This document shows positions 24,739 through 31,872 of a stretch of DNA of 40,379 nucleotides, piece after piece. This DNA comes from Lachnospiraceae bacterium. GTDB taxonomy: Bacteria; Bacillota; Clostridia; Lachnospirales; Lachnospiraceae. The notes below the pieces were generated by a model. That model saw only the letters and a list, made by a program, of their open reading frames with translations, searched no databases and was not told the DNA's origin. The translations under genes and the position numbers were made by a program. The stretch spans positions 1 through 40,379 of the forward strand of contig JAJPWX010000090.1 of assembly GCA_021205755.1 (NCBI GenBank). The letters run 5' to 3'. Position 1 is the stretch's first letter. Each line of letters opens with the position of its first letter.

Positions 24739-25236
24739 ATGCAGGAACAGGAATTAATTAAGCAGGCATATGAAGCGCGGCAGCGTGCGTATGTTCCTTA
24801 CTCCCACTTTGGGGTGGGGGCGGCGCTGGAGACGGCAGACGGCCGGGTGTTTTTGGGATGTAATATAGAGAATGCGTCCTATACGCCGACCGTCTGCGCG
24901 GAGCGCACTGCGATTTTTAAGGCGGTATCAGAAGGGTATCGTCAGTTTCGGCGAATCGCGATTGTCGGAGGACCCATGGAAACGAATGCGCTGCTACAAC
25001 GGTCATCGGACGCAGTGACAGGAAATGACCGGCTCCTGGGTGAAAGTGTTGTGAATGAAAGGGGATTTTCAACACCGGATTATTGCCCGCCTTGCGGCGT
25101 CTGCCGACAGGTGATGGCGGAATTCTGTGATCCGAAGACATTTCAGATTCTGCTGGCACGAAACGTGCAGGATTATAAAATATATACGCTGGAAGAACTG
25201 CTTCCGCTGAATTTCGGGCCGGAAGATTTATCGTAA
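24739..25236 (+). CDS. cdd: Cytidine deaminase with a central insert
   Basis: This 165-residue zinc enzyme deaminates cytidine/deoxycytidine to uridine/deoxyuridine. Zinc ligands are C53, C119 and C122 and the catalytic Glu is E55 (VCAERTA and PPCGVCRQ). Small homotetrameric Cdd proteins are usually near 130-136 residues. The surplus here is an insert of about 30 residues (roughly 80-110) just before the second zinc motif. ATG 24739 after GGAGGGGAAG is preferred to the longer frame from 24676. It feeds uridine to the pdp product downstream. Confidence 0.94.
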   Translation: MQEQELIKQAYEARQRAYVPYSHFGVGAALETADGRVFLGCNIENASYTPTVCAERTAIFKAVSEGYRQFRRIAIVGGPMETNALLQRSSDAVTGNDRLLGESVVNERGFSTPDYCPPCGVCRQVMAEFCDPKTFQILLARNVQDYKIYTLEELLPLNFGPEDLS

Positions 25237-25267
25237 AAGAGCGTGTGCTATAGGGGGAGAGTTTCGT

Positions 25268-26584
25268 ATGAGGATGTATGATATTATTGTAAAAAAGCGC
25301 AGCGGCATTGCGCTCTCGGAAGAAGAGATTCGCTGGATGATTGCGGAATATACGAAAGGCAATATTCCGGATTATCAGATGTCTGCGTTTCTGATGTCCG
25401 TGTATTTTCAGGGCATGACAGATGAAGAGACTGCCATTCTGACGGATGCGATGGCAGGCTCTGGGGAAAGACTGGATCTTTCGTCGCTTCCGGGTGTGAA
25501 AGTGGATAAACATTCCACTGGCGGTGTCGGGGACAAGACGACGATGATTGTCGCGCCGATTGTGGCTGCCTGCGGTTGTACCGTAGCGAAGCTGTCGGGG
25601 CGGGGGCTTGGCCATACCGGCGGAACAGTAGATAAACTGGAATCGATTCCCGGGACACAGACTTCTCTGGCAAAGGATGAATTTCTGGATGTGGTTCGCC
25701 GCACGGGAATAGCAGTTACCGGCCAGTCCGGCAACCTTGCCCCGGCGGATAAAAAGCTCTACGCGCTGCGTGATGTGACGGCGACGGTTGACAGCATCCC
25801 GTTGATTGCGGCGTCGATTATGAGTAAAAAGCTGGCGGCCGGAAGTGATTGCATTGTGCTGGATGTGAAGACTGGCAGCGGCGCTTTTATGAAGACCGTG
25901 GAGGACTCAATTCGGCTCGCGCAGAAAATGGTCGCGATTGGCGTGCGCAATGGCAAAAAGATTGCCGCACTGATTACAGATATGGATGTCCCGCTGGGCT
26001 ACCAGATTGGAAATGCACTAGAGGTGGAAGAAGCGGTGCGAACCCTGAAGGGGGAAGGGCCGGAGGATCTGACAGAGGTCAGTCTGGCACTGGCAACGCA
26101 GATGCTGCTTCTGGCGGATAAGGGAGATATGGACGAGTGCCGTTCTCTGGCGCGTCAGGCGATTGATTCTGGGGCGGCGCTTGAAAAGCTTGCTGCCATG
26201 GTTGAAGGACAGGGCGGAGATTCTGACTATGTCTATCATCCGGAAAAACTGGGTCGGGCGTCGTTTGAGGGTGAATTTCAGGCGAAGGAGAGCGGTTATC
26301 TTGCTCAAATGGACGCCGAAGGAATTGGCATTGCAGCGTCGCTTCTGGGAGCTGGGCGTGAGACAAAGGAAAGTACGATTGATCCGCTGGCGGGTATTAT
26401 CCTGTTGAAAAAAACAGGAGACGCGGTAAAGCAGGGCGAGACAATTGCCAGATTGCTGACTTCAGAAGAAGCAAAGCTGGATGGAGCGCTGCGGCGGTTT
26501 GGGGAGGCTGTGGCTATTTCGCCGAAAGCACCTCGGAAACATCCGCTGATTTATGCGCGTGTGACAGAGCAGGGCGTAGAATGA
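25268..26584 (+). CDS. pdp: Pyrimidine-nucleoside phosphorylase
   Basis: This 438-residue member of the thymidine/pyrimidine phosphorylase family phosphorolyses uridine and (deoxy)thymidine. The phosphate-binding signature is KHSTGGVGDKTT (81-92), followed by SGRGLGHTGGTVDKLE (about 109-124) and SIMSKKLAAG (about 183-192). Firmicute genes of this type accept both uridine and thymidine and are often called pdp. It starts 31 bp after cdd with GGGGGAGAG upstream; ATG 25274 is an alternative start two codons on. Confidence 0.95.
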   Translation: MRMYDIIVKKRSGIALSEEEIRWMIAEYTKGNIPDYQMSAFLMSVYFQGMTDEETAILTDAMAGSGERLDLSSLPGVKVDKHSTGGVGDKTTMIVAPIVAACGCTVAKLSGRGLGHTGGTVDKLESIPGTQTSLAKDEFLDVVRRTGIAVTGQSGNLAPADKKLYALRDVTATVDSIPLIAASIMSKKLAAGSDCIVLDVKTGSGAFMKTVEDSIRLAQKMVAIGVRNGKKIAALITDMDVPLGYQIGNALEVEEAVRTLKGEGPEDLTEVSLALATQMLLLADKGDMDECRSLARQAIDSGAALEKLAAMVEGQGGDSDYVYHPEKLGRASFEGEFQAKESGYLAQMDAEGIGIAASLLGAGRETKESTIDPLAGIILLKKTGDAVKQGETIARLLTSEEAKLDGALRRFGEAVAISPKAPRKHPLIYARVTEQGVE

Positions 26585-26689
26585 AAAGAGAACCCAAAGA
26601 GCCTATGATAACCGCACCCACCGAGTCAGAAAGATTACATACTCAGCTGGTGTGCTATCTGTAAGGGAATACAGAGAGGAACGATAGAT

Positions 26690-28417
26690 ATGGAAGAAAC
26701 AGCTAGTAAACGTGTTCCAGGTGCGAAGCAGGAAACTTCGGAAAGTGCAAAGCAGCGTAAGCGCACGGTATGTGTAGTTGGCCACAAAAATCCGGACACG
26801 GATTCGGTCTGTTCCGCGATCGCGTATGCTTACCTGAAGAACCAGCTCGGGGAGCCGTATAATTTTGTGGCTGCGCGCGCAGGACTGGTGAGCGCGGAGA
26901 CGCAATTTGTACTGGAACGTTTTCATGCAAAGACCCCGCTTCTGCTGGAAAATATTGGTACGCGCGTCAAGGATATGGAGATCCGGAAGGTAGAAGGTGT
27001 GCGCAGCAATCTTTCTCTGAAGCGCGCCTGGACGTTGATGCAGGAGCAGAATATTTTTACCCTTCCGATTACGAATTCCAAAAATAAACTGAAGGGGTTG
27101 ATTACGATCAATGACATCGCGAAGTCTTATATGGAGGAATATGAGAGTTCGATTGTCTCCACGGCAAAAACTCCTTATCGAAACATTCTGGAGACTCTGG
27201 AAGCGGAAATGATTGTCGGCGATCCGGACGGATTCTTTGACAAAGGGCAGGTTGTGATTGCAGCGGCGAATCCGGATGTGATGGAGAATTACATCAAAGA
27301 GCACGATATGGTGATTCTTGGCAACCGTTATGAGGGACAGCTCTGTGCGATCGAGATGCAGGCGGGCTGCATCGTTGTGTGCCTGGGAGCTCCTGTTTCG
27401 CGAACAATTCAGAGACTGGCTGAGGAGCGCGGCTGCACGGTGATCGTGACACCGCTGGACACTTACGCGGTGGCGCGCCTGATCAACCAGAGCATGCCAG
27501 TGGAATTTTTCATGCAAAAGGAGGAGAATCTGCTGACTTTCCACCTGTCTGATTATACGGAATCCATCCGGGATACGATGTCGAAAAAACGCTACCGGGA
27601 CTTTCCAATCCTGGATAAGGGCGGTTATTATGTAGGAATGATTTCCCGGCGTAACCTGCTGGGCGTGCGCAGGCGCGGGCTGATCCTGGTGGATCACAAT
27701 GAGGTCTCTCAGGCTGTGGATAATGTGCTTGACGCAGAAATCATGGAGATTATTGATCATCATCGGATCGGCGGCTCCCTGGAGACGATCAATCCGGTTT
27801 ATTTCCGAAATCAGCCGGTGGGCTGCACGAGTACAATCATTTATCAGATGTACCGCGAAAAATGTGTGGAGATTCCGCCGGATATCGCGGGACTGATGTG
27901 CAGTGCGATTATTTCAGATACACTGATCTTCCGCTCGCCGACCTGTACCCCGATGGATGTTGAGGCGGCGCGTGCGCTGGCGCGGATTGCGGGGATTGAA
28001 TGTGAGGCGCACGCGAAGGAGATGTTCGCTGCAGGCAGCGATCTTTCGACAAAGACGCCGGAAGAAATCTGCTATCAGGATTTCAAGAAATTTGAACTGG
28101 GCGATATGAATGTCGGGGTTGGTCAGATCACGTCCATGAGTGAGGAGGAGCTGCAAAGCATCAAAGAGCGGATTACGCCGTTTCTGCAGAATCTGATTAC
28201 CAGAAAAGAACTGGATATGGTCTGTTTTATGCTGACAAATATCATAGAAGAGGGAACGGATCTGATCTGCTATGGCAAAGATGATGTTGACATCATTGAG
28301 GCTTCTTTCCACAAAAAGTTGGAAAATGGCAGTGTATACCTGCAGAGTGTTGTTTCCCGTAAAAAGCAGTTGGTACCGTCGCTGATGACCGGGATCAGCC
28401 AGGTGACGGGTGCGTAA
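26690..28417 (+). CDS. ppaC: CBS-domain manganese-dependent inorganic pyrophosphatase
   Basis: This 575-residue family II pyrophosphatase hydrolyses PPi to phosphate. The DHH core is split by a regulatory insert. The N-terminal metal motif is GHKNPDTDS (31-39), then come CBS (about 84-150), a DRTGG-like domain (about 165-265) and a second CBS (about 285-325). The core resumes with VDHNE (334-338) and DHH (356-358). CBS-PPases are controlled by adenine nucleotides, and those with DRTGG also by diadenosine polyphosphates. It begins about 105 bp after pdp with GAGAGGA upstream. The first 24 residues are a charged extension. Confidence 0.94.
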   Translation: MEETASKRVPGAKQETSESAKQRKRTVCVVGHKNPDTDSVCSAIAYAYLKNQLGEPYNFVAARAGLVSAETQFVLERFHAKTPLLLENIGTRVKDMEIRKVEGVRSNLSLKRAWTLMQEQNIFTLPITNSKNKLKGLITINDIAKSYMEEYESSIVSTAKTPYRNILETLEAEMIVGDPDGFFDKGQVVIAAANPDVMENYIKEHDMVILGNRYEGQLCAIEMQAGCIVVCLGAPVSRTIQRLAEERGCTVIVTPLDTYAVARLINQSMPVEFFMQKEENLLTFHLSDYTESIRDTMSKKRYRDFPILDKGGYYVGMISRRNLLGVRRRGLILVDHNEVSQAVDNVLDAEIMEIIDHHRIGGSLETINPVYFRNQPVGCTSTIIYQMYREKCVEIPPDIAGLMCSAIISDTLIFRSPTCTPMDVEAARALARIAGIECEAHAKEMFAAGSDLSTKTPEEICYQDFKKFELGDMNVGVGQITSMSEEELQSIKERITPFLQNLITRKELDMVCFMLTNIIEEGTDLICYGKDDVDIIEASFHKKLENGSVYLQSVVSRKKQLVPSLMTGISQVTGA

Positions 28418-28495
28418 TGAGCGGCAGCAGAGGGTAAGGTGCCGGATGCGTCTGGAACGCGGAGGAAACCCGGCCCGGGAGGAACTATAAACTAT

Positions 28496-29137
28496 ATGAG
28501 CAGGGAAATATGGAAAGCAGGAAATATGCTGTATCCGCTTCCGGCAGTGATGGTGAGCTGCGCGAAGCCGGGGGAGCGGCCGAATATTCTTACCGTCGCC
28601 TGGGCCGGCACGATCTGCAGCGATCCGGTTATGGTGTCGATTTCTGTGCGGCCGGAGCGCTACTCTTATTCTATCATCCGCGAAACAGGAGAGTTTGTAA
28701 TTAATCTGACAACGAGAAAGCTGGCGCGGGCCACCGATTACTGTGGCGTTCGCTCTGGGCGGGATGTTGATAAATTTCAGGAAGCACATCTTACGGCAGT
28801 TCCGGCTGCCTTTGTTGCAGCGCCATTGATCGAAGAAAGCCCGGTGAATATGGAGTGCCGTGTCCGGGAAGTGCTGGAGCTCGGTTCGCACCACATGTTT
28901 GTCTCAGAGGTACTTGGCGTAGACGTGGATCCGCGGTATCTGGATGAAAAGGGCAAGCTGTGTCTGAAGGATGCGGATCTCATGGCCTATTCGCATGGAA
29001 CGTATTTTTCACTTGGGGAGGAACTTGGACGCTTTGGGTTCAGTGTCCGGAAAAAGCCGGTGCAAAAAAAGCAGCCGCAAAAGGCGGCAGGAGTACGCGC
29101 GGGACGTAAGGAATCCGGAAAAGGAAAACGAACCTGA
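28496..29137 (+). CDS. Flavin-reductase-like FMN-binding protein
   Basis: This 213-residue protein has the flavin reductase-like split-barrel fold: PLPAVMVSCAK, NILTVAWAGTICSDPVMVSISV and GEFVINL, with the FMN-contact pattern (T, S, P) typical of the family. The last 28 residues are Lys/Arg-rich (KKPVQKKQPQK, GRKESGKGKRT), probably a disordered basic tail. ATG 28496 follows CGGGAGG at a rather long distance (13 bases), but conserved similarity begins there. The substrate is not predictable; family members reduce flavins or act in unknown redox roles. Confidence 0.85.
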   Translation: MSREIWKAGNMLYPLPAVMVSCAKPGERPNILTVAWAGTICSDPVMVSISVRPERYSYSIIRETGEFVINLTTRKLARATDYCGVRSGRDVDKFQEAHLTAVPAAFVAAPLIEESPVNMECRVREVLELGSHHMFVSEVLGVDVDPRYLDEKGKLCLKDADLMAYSHGTYFSLGEELGRFGFSVRKKPVQKKQPQKAAGVRAGRKESGKGKRT

Positions 29138-29206
29138 AACATGGCTGTGAAACCGAATGTATGTTTGGTTCATAATGACGAAAACGTTTAAAATTATGAA
29201 ATTTGG

Positions 29207-29234
29207 TTTACTTTCGGATGAAATGTGGTATACT
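29207..29234 (+). promoter_or_regulatory. Candidate murA promoter
   Basis: TTTACT and TATACT are 16 bases apart, leaving a leader of about 170 nt. The leader contains a GGGAGGGGAGCCCCGGG-type hairpin and a short ORF. Confidence 0.5.
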
Positions 29235-29323
29235 TATAACAATTTCGTCTGATTTCCGGGAGGGGAGCCCCGGGAATTTGATTAGGGAATGACGACGGAG
29301 AACAGTCAGGGGTGGTGTAAGAT

Positions 29324-29395
29324 ATGCACTTTATTACTCTTGCAGGAAGATTGTTCCCGGGCGGTCAGATCGCAGGGAGTATGAATAAACGATAG
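29324..29395 (+). CDS. Candidate 23-residue leader peptide before murA
   Basis: ATG 29324 to TAG 29395, preceded by GGGGTGGTG, encodes a 23-residue peptide (MHFITLAGRLFPGGQ at the start). It ends 13 bp before murA and could couple translation or act as an upstream ORF; it may also be chance. Confidence 0.25.
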   Translation: MHFITLAGRLFPGGQIAGSMNKR

Positions 29396-29408
29396 CAGAG
29401 GTATTCCA

Positions 29409-30701
29409 ATGGAACAGTATATTATCAGAGGAGGGAATCCACTGGTCGGTGAAGTGGAGATCTCCGGTGCCAAGAATGCGGCGCTCGGTATTCTCGCGGC
29501 AGCGATTATGACGGACGACACCGTATTGATTGACAATTTGCCGGATGTGCGAGATACCAATGTCCTTCTGGAAGCGATGGAGAGCATCGGCGTGAAAGTA
29601 GACCGGATTACACGTCATGCGGTGATGCTGAATAGCAAGAACATCGGCGATGTCAGTGTGGATTATGAGTATATCAAAAAAATCAGAGCATCCTATTACC
29701 TGATCGGAGCTCTTCTTGGCAAATATAAAAAGGCAGAAGTGCCGCTTCCGGGTGGCTGTAATATCGGGAGCAGGCCCATCGATCTTCACATCAAAGGATT
29801 TAAAGCGCTGGGCGCGAAGGTGACGATTCGGAACGGTTATATTATCGCGACGGCGGATCACCTGCACGGCAGTCATATTTTCCTGGATACCGTATCAGTC
29901 GGAGCGACCATCAATATCATGATGGCAGCGTCGATGGCAGAGGGCTATACGATTATTGAAAACTGTGCGCGTGAGCCGCATGTAGTAGATGTGGCGAATT
30001 TTTTGAACAGTATGGGAGCCAACATCAAGGGCGCTGGTACAGATGTGATCCGTATCCGCGGAGTGGCAAAGCTTCATCGCACGGAATATTCTATCATTCC
30101 AGATCAGATCGAGGCCGGCACATTTATGTTTGCCGCAGCCGCGACCAAGGGCGATGTGATGGTAAAAAATGTGATTCCAAAGCATCTCGAAGCGACAACT
30201 GCAAAGCTTCTGGAGATCGACTGTGAAGTAGAGGAGTTTGACAATGCAGTGCGCGTCGTGGCCTCAAAGCGCCTGAGCAGTACAAATGTCAAGACCCTTC
30301 CTTATCCGGGGTATCCGACGGATATGCAGCCGCAGATCGGTGTGACGCTGGCACTCGCGCGCGGCACCAGCATTGTGACAGAGAGTATTTTTGAAAATCG
30401 TTTTAAATATATGGACGAACTGACCCGCATGGGAGCGAATGTTCGCGTAGAAGGCAACACAGCGATCATTACGGGCGTAGAGACCCTGACCGGAGCACGC
30501 GTGAGCGCGCCGGATCTGAGAGCCGGTGCGGCGCTGGTCATTGCCGGGCTGGCGGCAGAAGGCGTCACGACGATTGATGACATCATGTACATTCAGCGGG
30601 GGTATGAGTGCTTTGATGAGAAGCTGAGAAGCCTGGGCGCGGAGATTGAGCTGATCAACAGCGAGAAAGAAGCACGTAAATTCCGTCTGCGGACGGGTTG
30701 A
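29409..30701 (+). CDS. murA: UDP-N-acetylglucosamine 1-carboxyvinyltransferase
   Basis: This 430-residue EPT-family enzyme catalyses the first committed step of peptidoglycan synthesis, moving enolpyruvate from PEP to UDP-GlcNAc. The N-terminal KNAALGILAA (K22, N23) and the active-site loop LPGGCNIGSRPIDLH with C117 are present. The Cys form implies fosfomycin sensitivity in principle. Conserved DMQPQ and the C-terminal RAGAALVIAGLAAEG segment are intact. AGAGG lies upstream of ATG 29409 and a terminator follows the stop. Confidence 0.96.
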   Translation: MEQYIIRGGNPLVGEVEISGAKNAALGILAAAIMTDDTVLIDNLPDVRDTNVLLEAMESIGVKVDRITRHAVMLNSKNIGDVSVDYEYIKKIRASYYLIGALLGKYKKAEVPLPGGCNIGSRPIDLHIKGFKALGAKVTIRNGYIIATADHLHGSHIFLDTVSVGATINIMMAASMAEGYTIIENCAREPHVVDVANFLNSMGANIKGAGTDVIRIRGVAKLHRTEYSIIPDQIEAGTFMFAAAATKGDVMVKNVIPKHLEATTAKLLEIDCEVEEFDNAVRVVASKRLSSTNVKTLPYPGYPTDMQPQIGVTLALARGTSIVTESIFENRFKYMDELTRMGANVRVEGNTAIITGVETLTGARVSAPDLRAGAALVIAGLAAEGVTTIDDIMYIQRGYECFDEKLRSLGAEIELINSEKEARKFRLRTG

Positions 30702-30752
30702 TAGAAAAACAGAACGGAATATCTGCGATGGGAGATTCATTCATACAGGAAA

Positions 30753-30776
30753 AGCAGCCAGGTGGCTGCTTTTTTG
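30753..30776 (+). terminator. Intrinsic terminator after murA
   Basis: A 7-bp stem AGCAGCC / GGCTGCT with an AGGT loop runs directly into six T residues. Confidence 0.85.
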
Positions 30777-30828
30777 TCTAATAGAAAAGTTCTCCGAACA
30801 CATCCTTGCCGGACAAAAGGATGCGCAG

Positions 30829-30927
30829 ATGGACGATTTCCGGCGGTTGCTGGACAGTGAATTTTCTGAATTATACATAAAAAACGAACAATTAAGACAT
30901 CAAAAGAAGAAAAAACATTCCGAATAA
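30829..30927 (+). CDS. Candidate 32-residue charged peptide
   Basis: ATG 30829 to TAA 30927 with AAAAGGA upstream encodes a helical, charged peptide (MDDFRRLLDSEFSELY, basic end KKKKHSE). The frame is open well upstream without an ATG, so it could equally be the scrap of an older gene. No family is recognised. Confidence 0.25.
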   Translation: MDDFRRLLDSEFSELYIKNEQLRHQKKKKHSE

Positions 30928-30957
30928 AATTAATTGAAGAAATTTTTAAAAATAGTG

Positions 30958-30986
30958 TTGACAAATCGGAAAAGCTATGGTATAGT
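30958..30986 (+). promoter_or_regulatory. Near-consensus sigma-A promoter of an apparently gene-poor region
   Basis: TTGACA (30958-30963) and TATAGT (30981-30986) are 17 bases apart. It is among the strongest promoters in the window, yet no ORF over 32 codons with a good start follows on this strand. Confidence 0.75.
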
Positions 30987-31067
30987 ACAACCATCAACAA
31001 ACAAATTGTTGTTCCTATAGATGAAAACCTATAGTCAATGACAACCAGGGAGAGGAGGTCGATTCCA

Positions 31068-31148
31068 ATGGATACAGTCTCACATTCTTTATTTAAAATA
31101 TGTGGCGGGATAAATGTTTCCTGTGAAAAAGACCTCAGTTGGGATTGA
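31068..31148 (+). CDS. Candidate 26-residue peptide with ideal ribosome site
   Basis: ATG 31068 to TGA 31148 encodes MDTVSHSLFKICGGINVSC followed by EKDLSWD. AGAGGAGGT lies eight bases upstream, an almost full anti-Shine-Dalgarno match, and the promoter at 30958 would give a leader of about 75 nt. Two cysteines and a GG pair are present. Possible roles are leader peptide, secreted signal or precursor peptide; no modification enzyme is nearby. Confidence 0.4.
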   Translation: MDTVSHSLFKICGGINVSCEKDLSWD

Positions 31149-31837
31149 TTCAAGAGTTATCGTAAGAAAACGATTCACTGGAGAGAAAATGAATCAGCCG
31201 GCAGAGCACATTTATCCGATATGTGAGAGAAGACGGACACGCAGGTTCGTCGTATAAGCCAAAAAGTAAAGAATGGAATGTGAAAAGTGAAGGCGAAAAG
31301 TCCGGGAAACAAAGTAGAGGGACAATCGCAAAGACAAAAAGAAAATTCAAATAAAAGATTTTGAATGGATGCGCAGTTAAGAAATGGGATTATACAGTGG
31401 TGCGTGTTACGCAAAGGTTAGCACGGATCATTCGTTCAGACAAGATGCGGCAGGATGTATACTCAGACGAGAAATGAGTTATATTTTATTAAACAGCAGG
31501 AAGAATACTGATAATAGATAGATGAGAAAATAACAAAACTCATCAAAAGCCGGATCTGCTACCAGAGATAGAGATTCAAAAGAGTGAATCCATATGCGCA
31601 CAGAGAAGAAAAAGAAAATCATCACATTCATTCATAATTACATATGATTCAGAGAAAAAAGAATGAATCAAAGAAGTATCCGAAAGAGATCGGAATAAAA
31701 AGCCACATGATTTATGAGCCGAGTTTGTAGTGTAAAGAAACGAAAGACTGGTTTATAAATAAGACAGGAAAAGACCTCTCCAGGAAACCGAAAATATAAA
31801 ATCATAAATAAAAAGGAAAATATAAAATAATATATAA

Positions 31838-31872
31838 AAGAGGAGGATCCGAACAGATTCTCCTCTTTTTTT
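31838..31872. terminator. Bidirectional terminator
   Basis: AAGAGGAG / CTCCTCTT form an 8-bp stem with T runs on both strands. It ends the plus-strand transcript from 30993 and the minus-strand gene at 31872. Confidence 0.75.

Noticed and set aside
30737-31153. 138-codon minus-strand frame over the murA terminator and strong promoter
   Set aside because: It runs across a clear plus-strand terminator and promoter, has no ribosome site, and its residue mix is not protein-like.
31175-31414. Overlapping minus-strand frames of 66-79 codons in the gene-poor region
   Set aside because: They are Phe/Ser/Cys-rich complements of a purine-rich plus strand and lack start signals.
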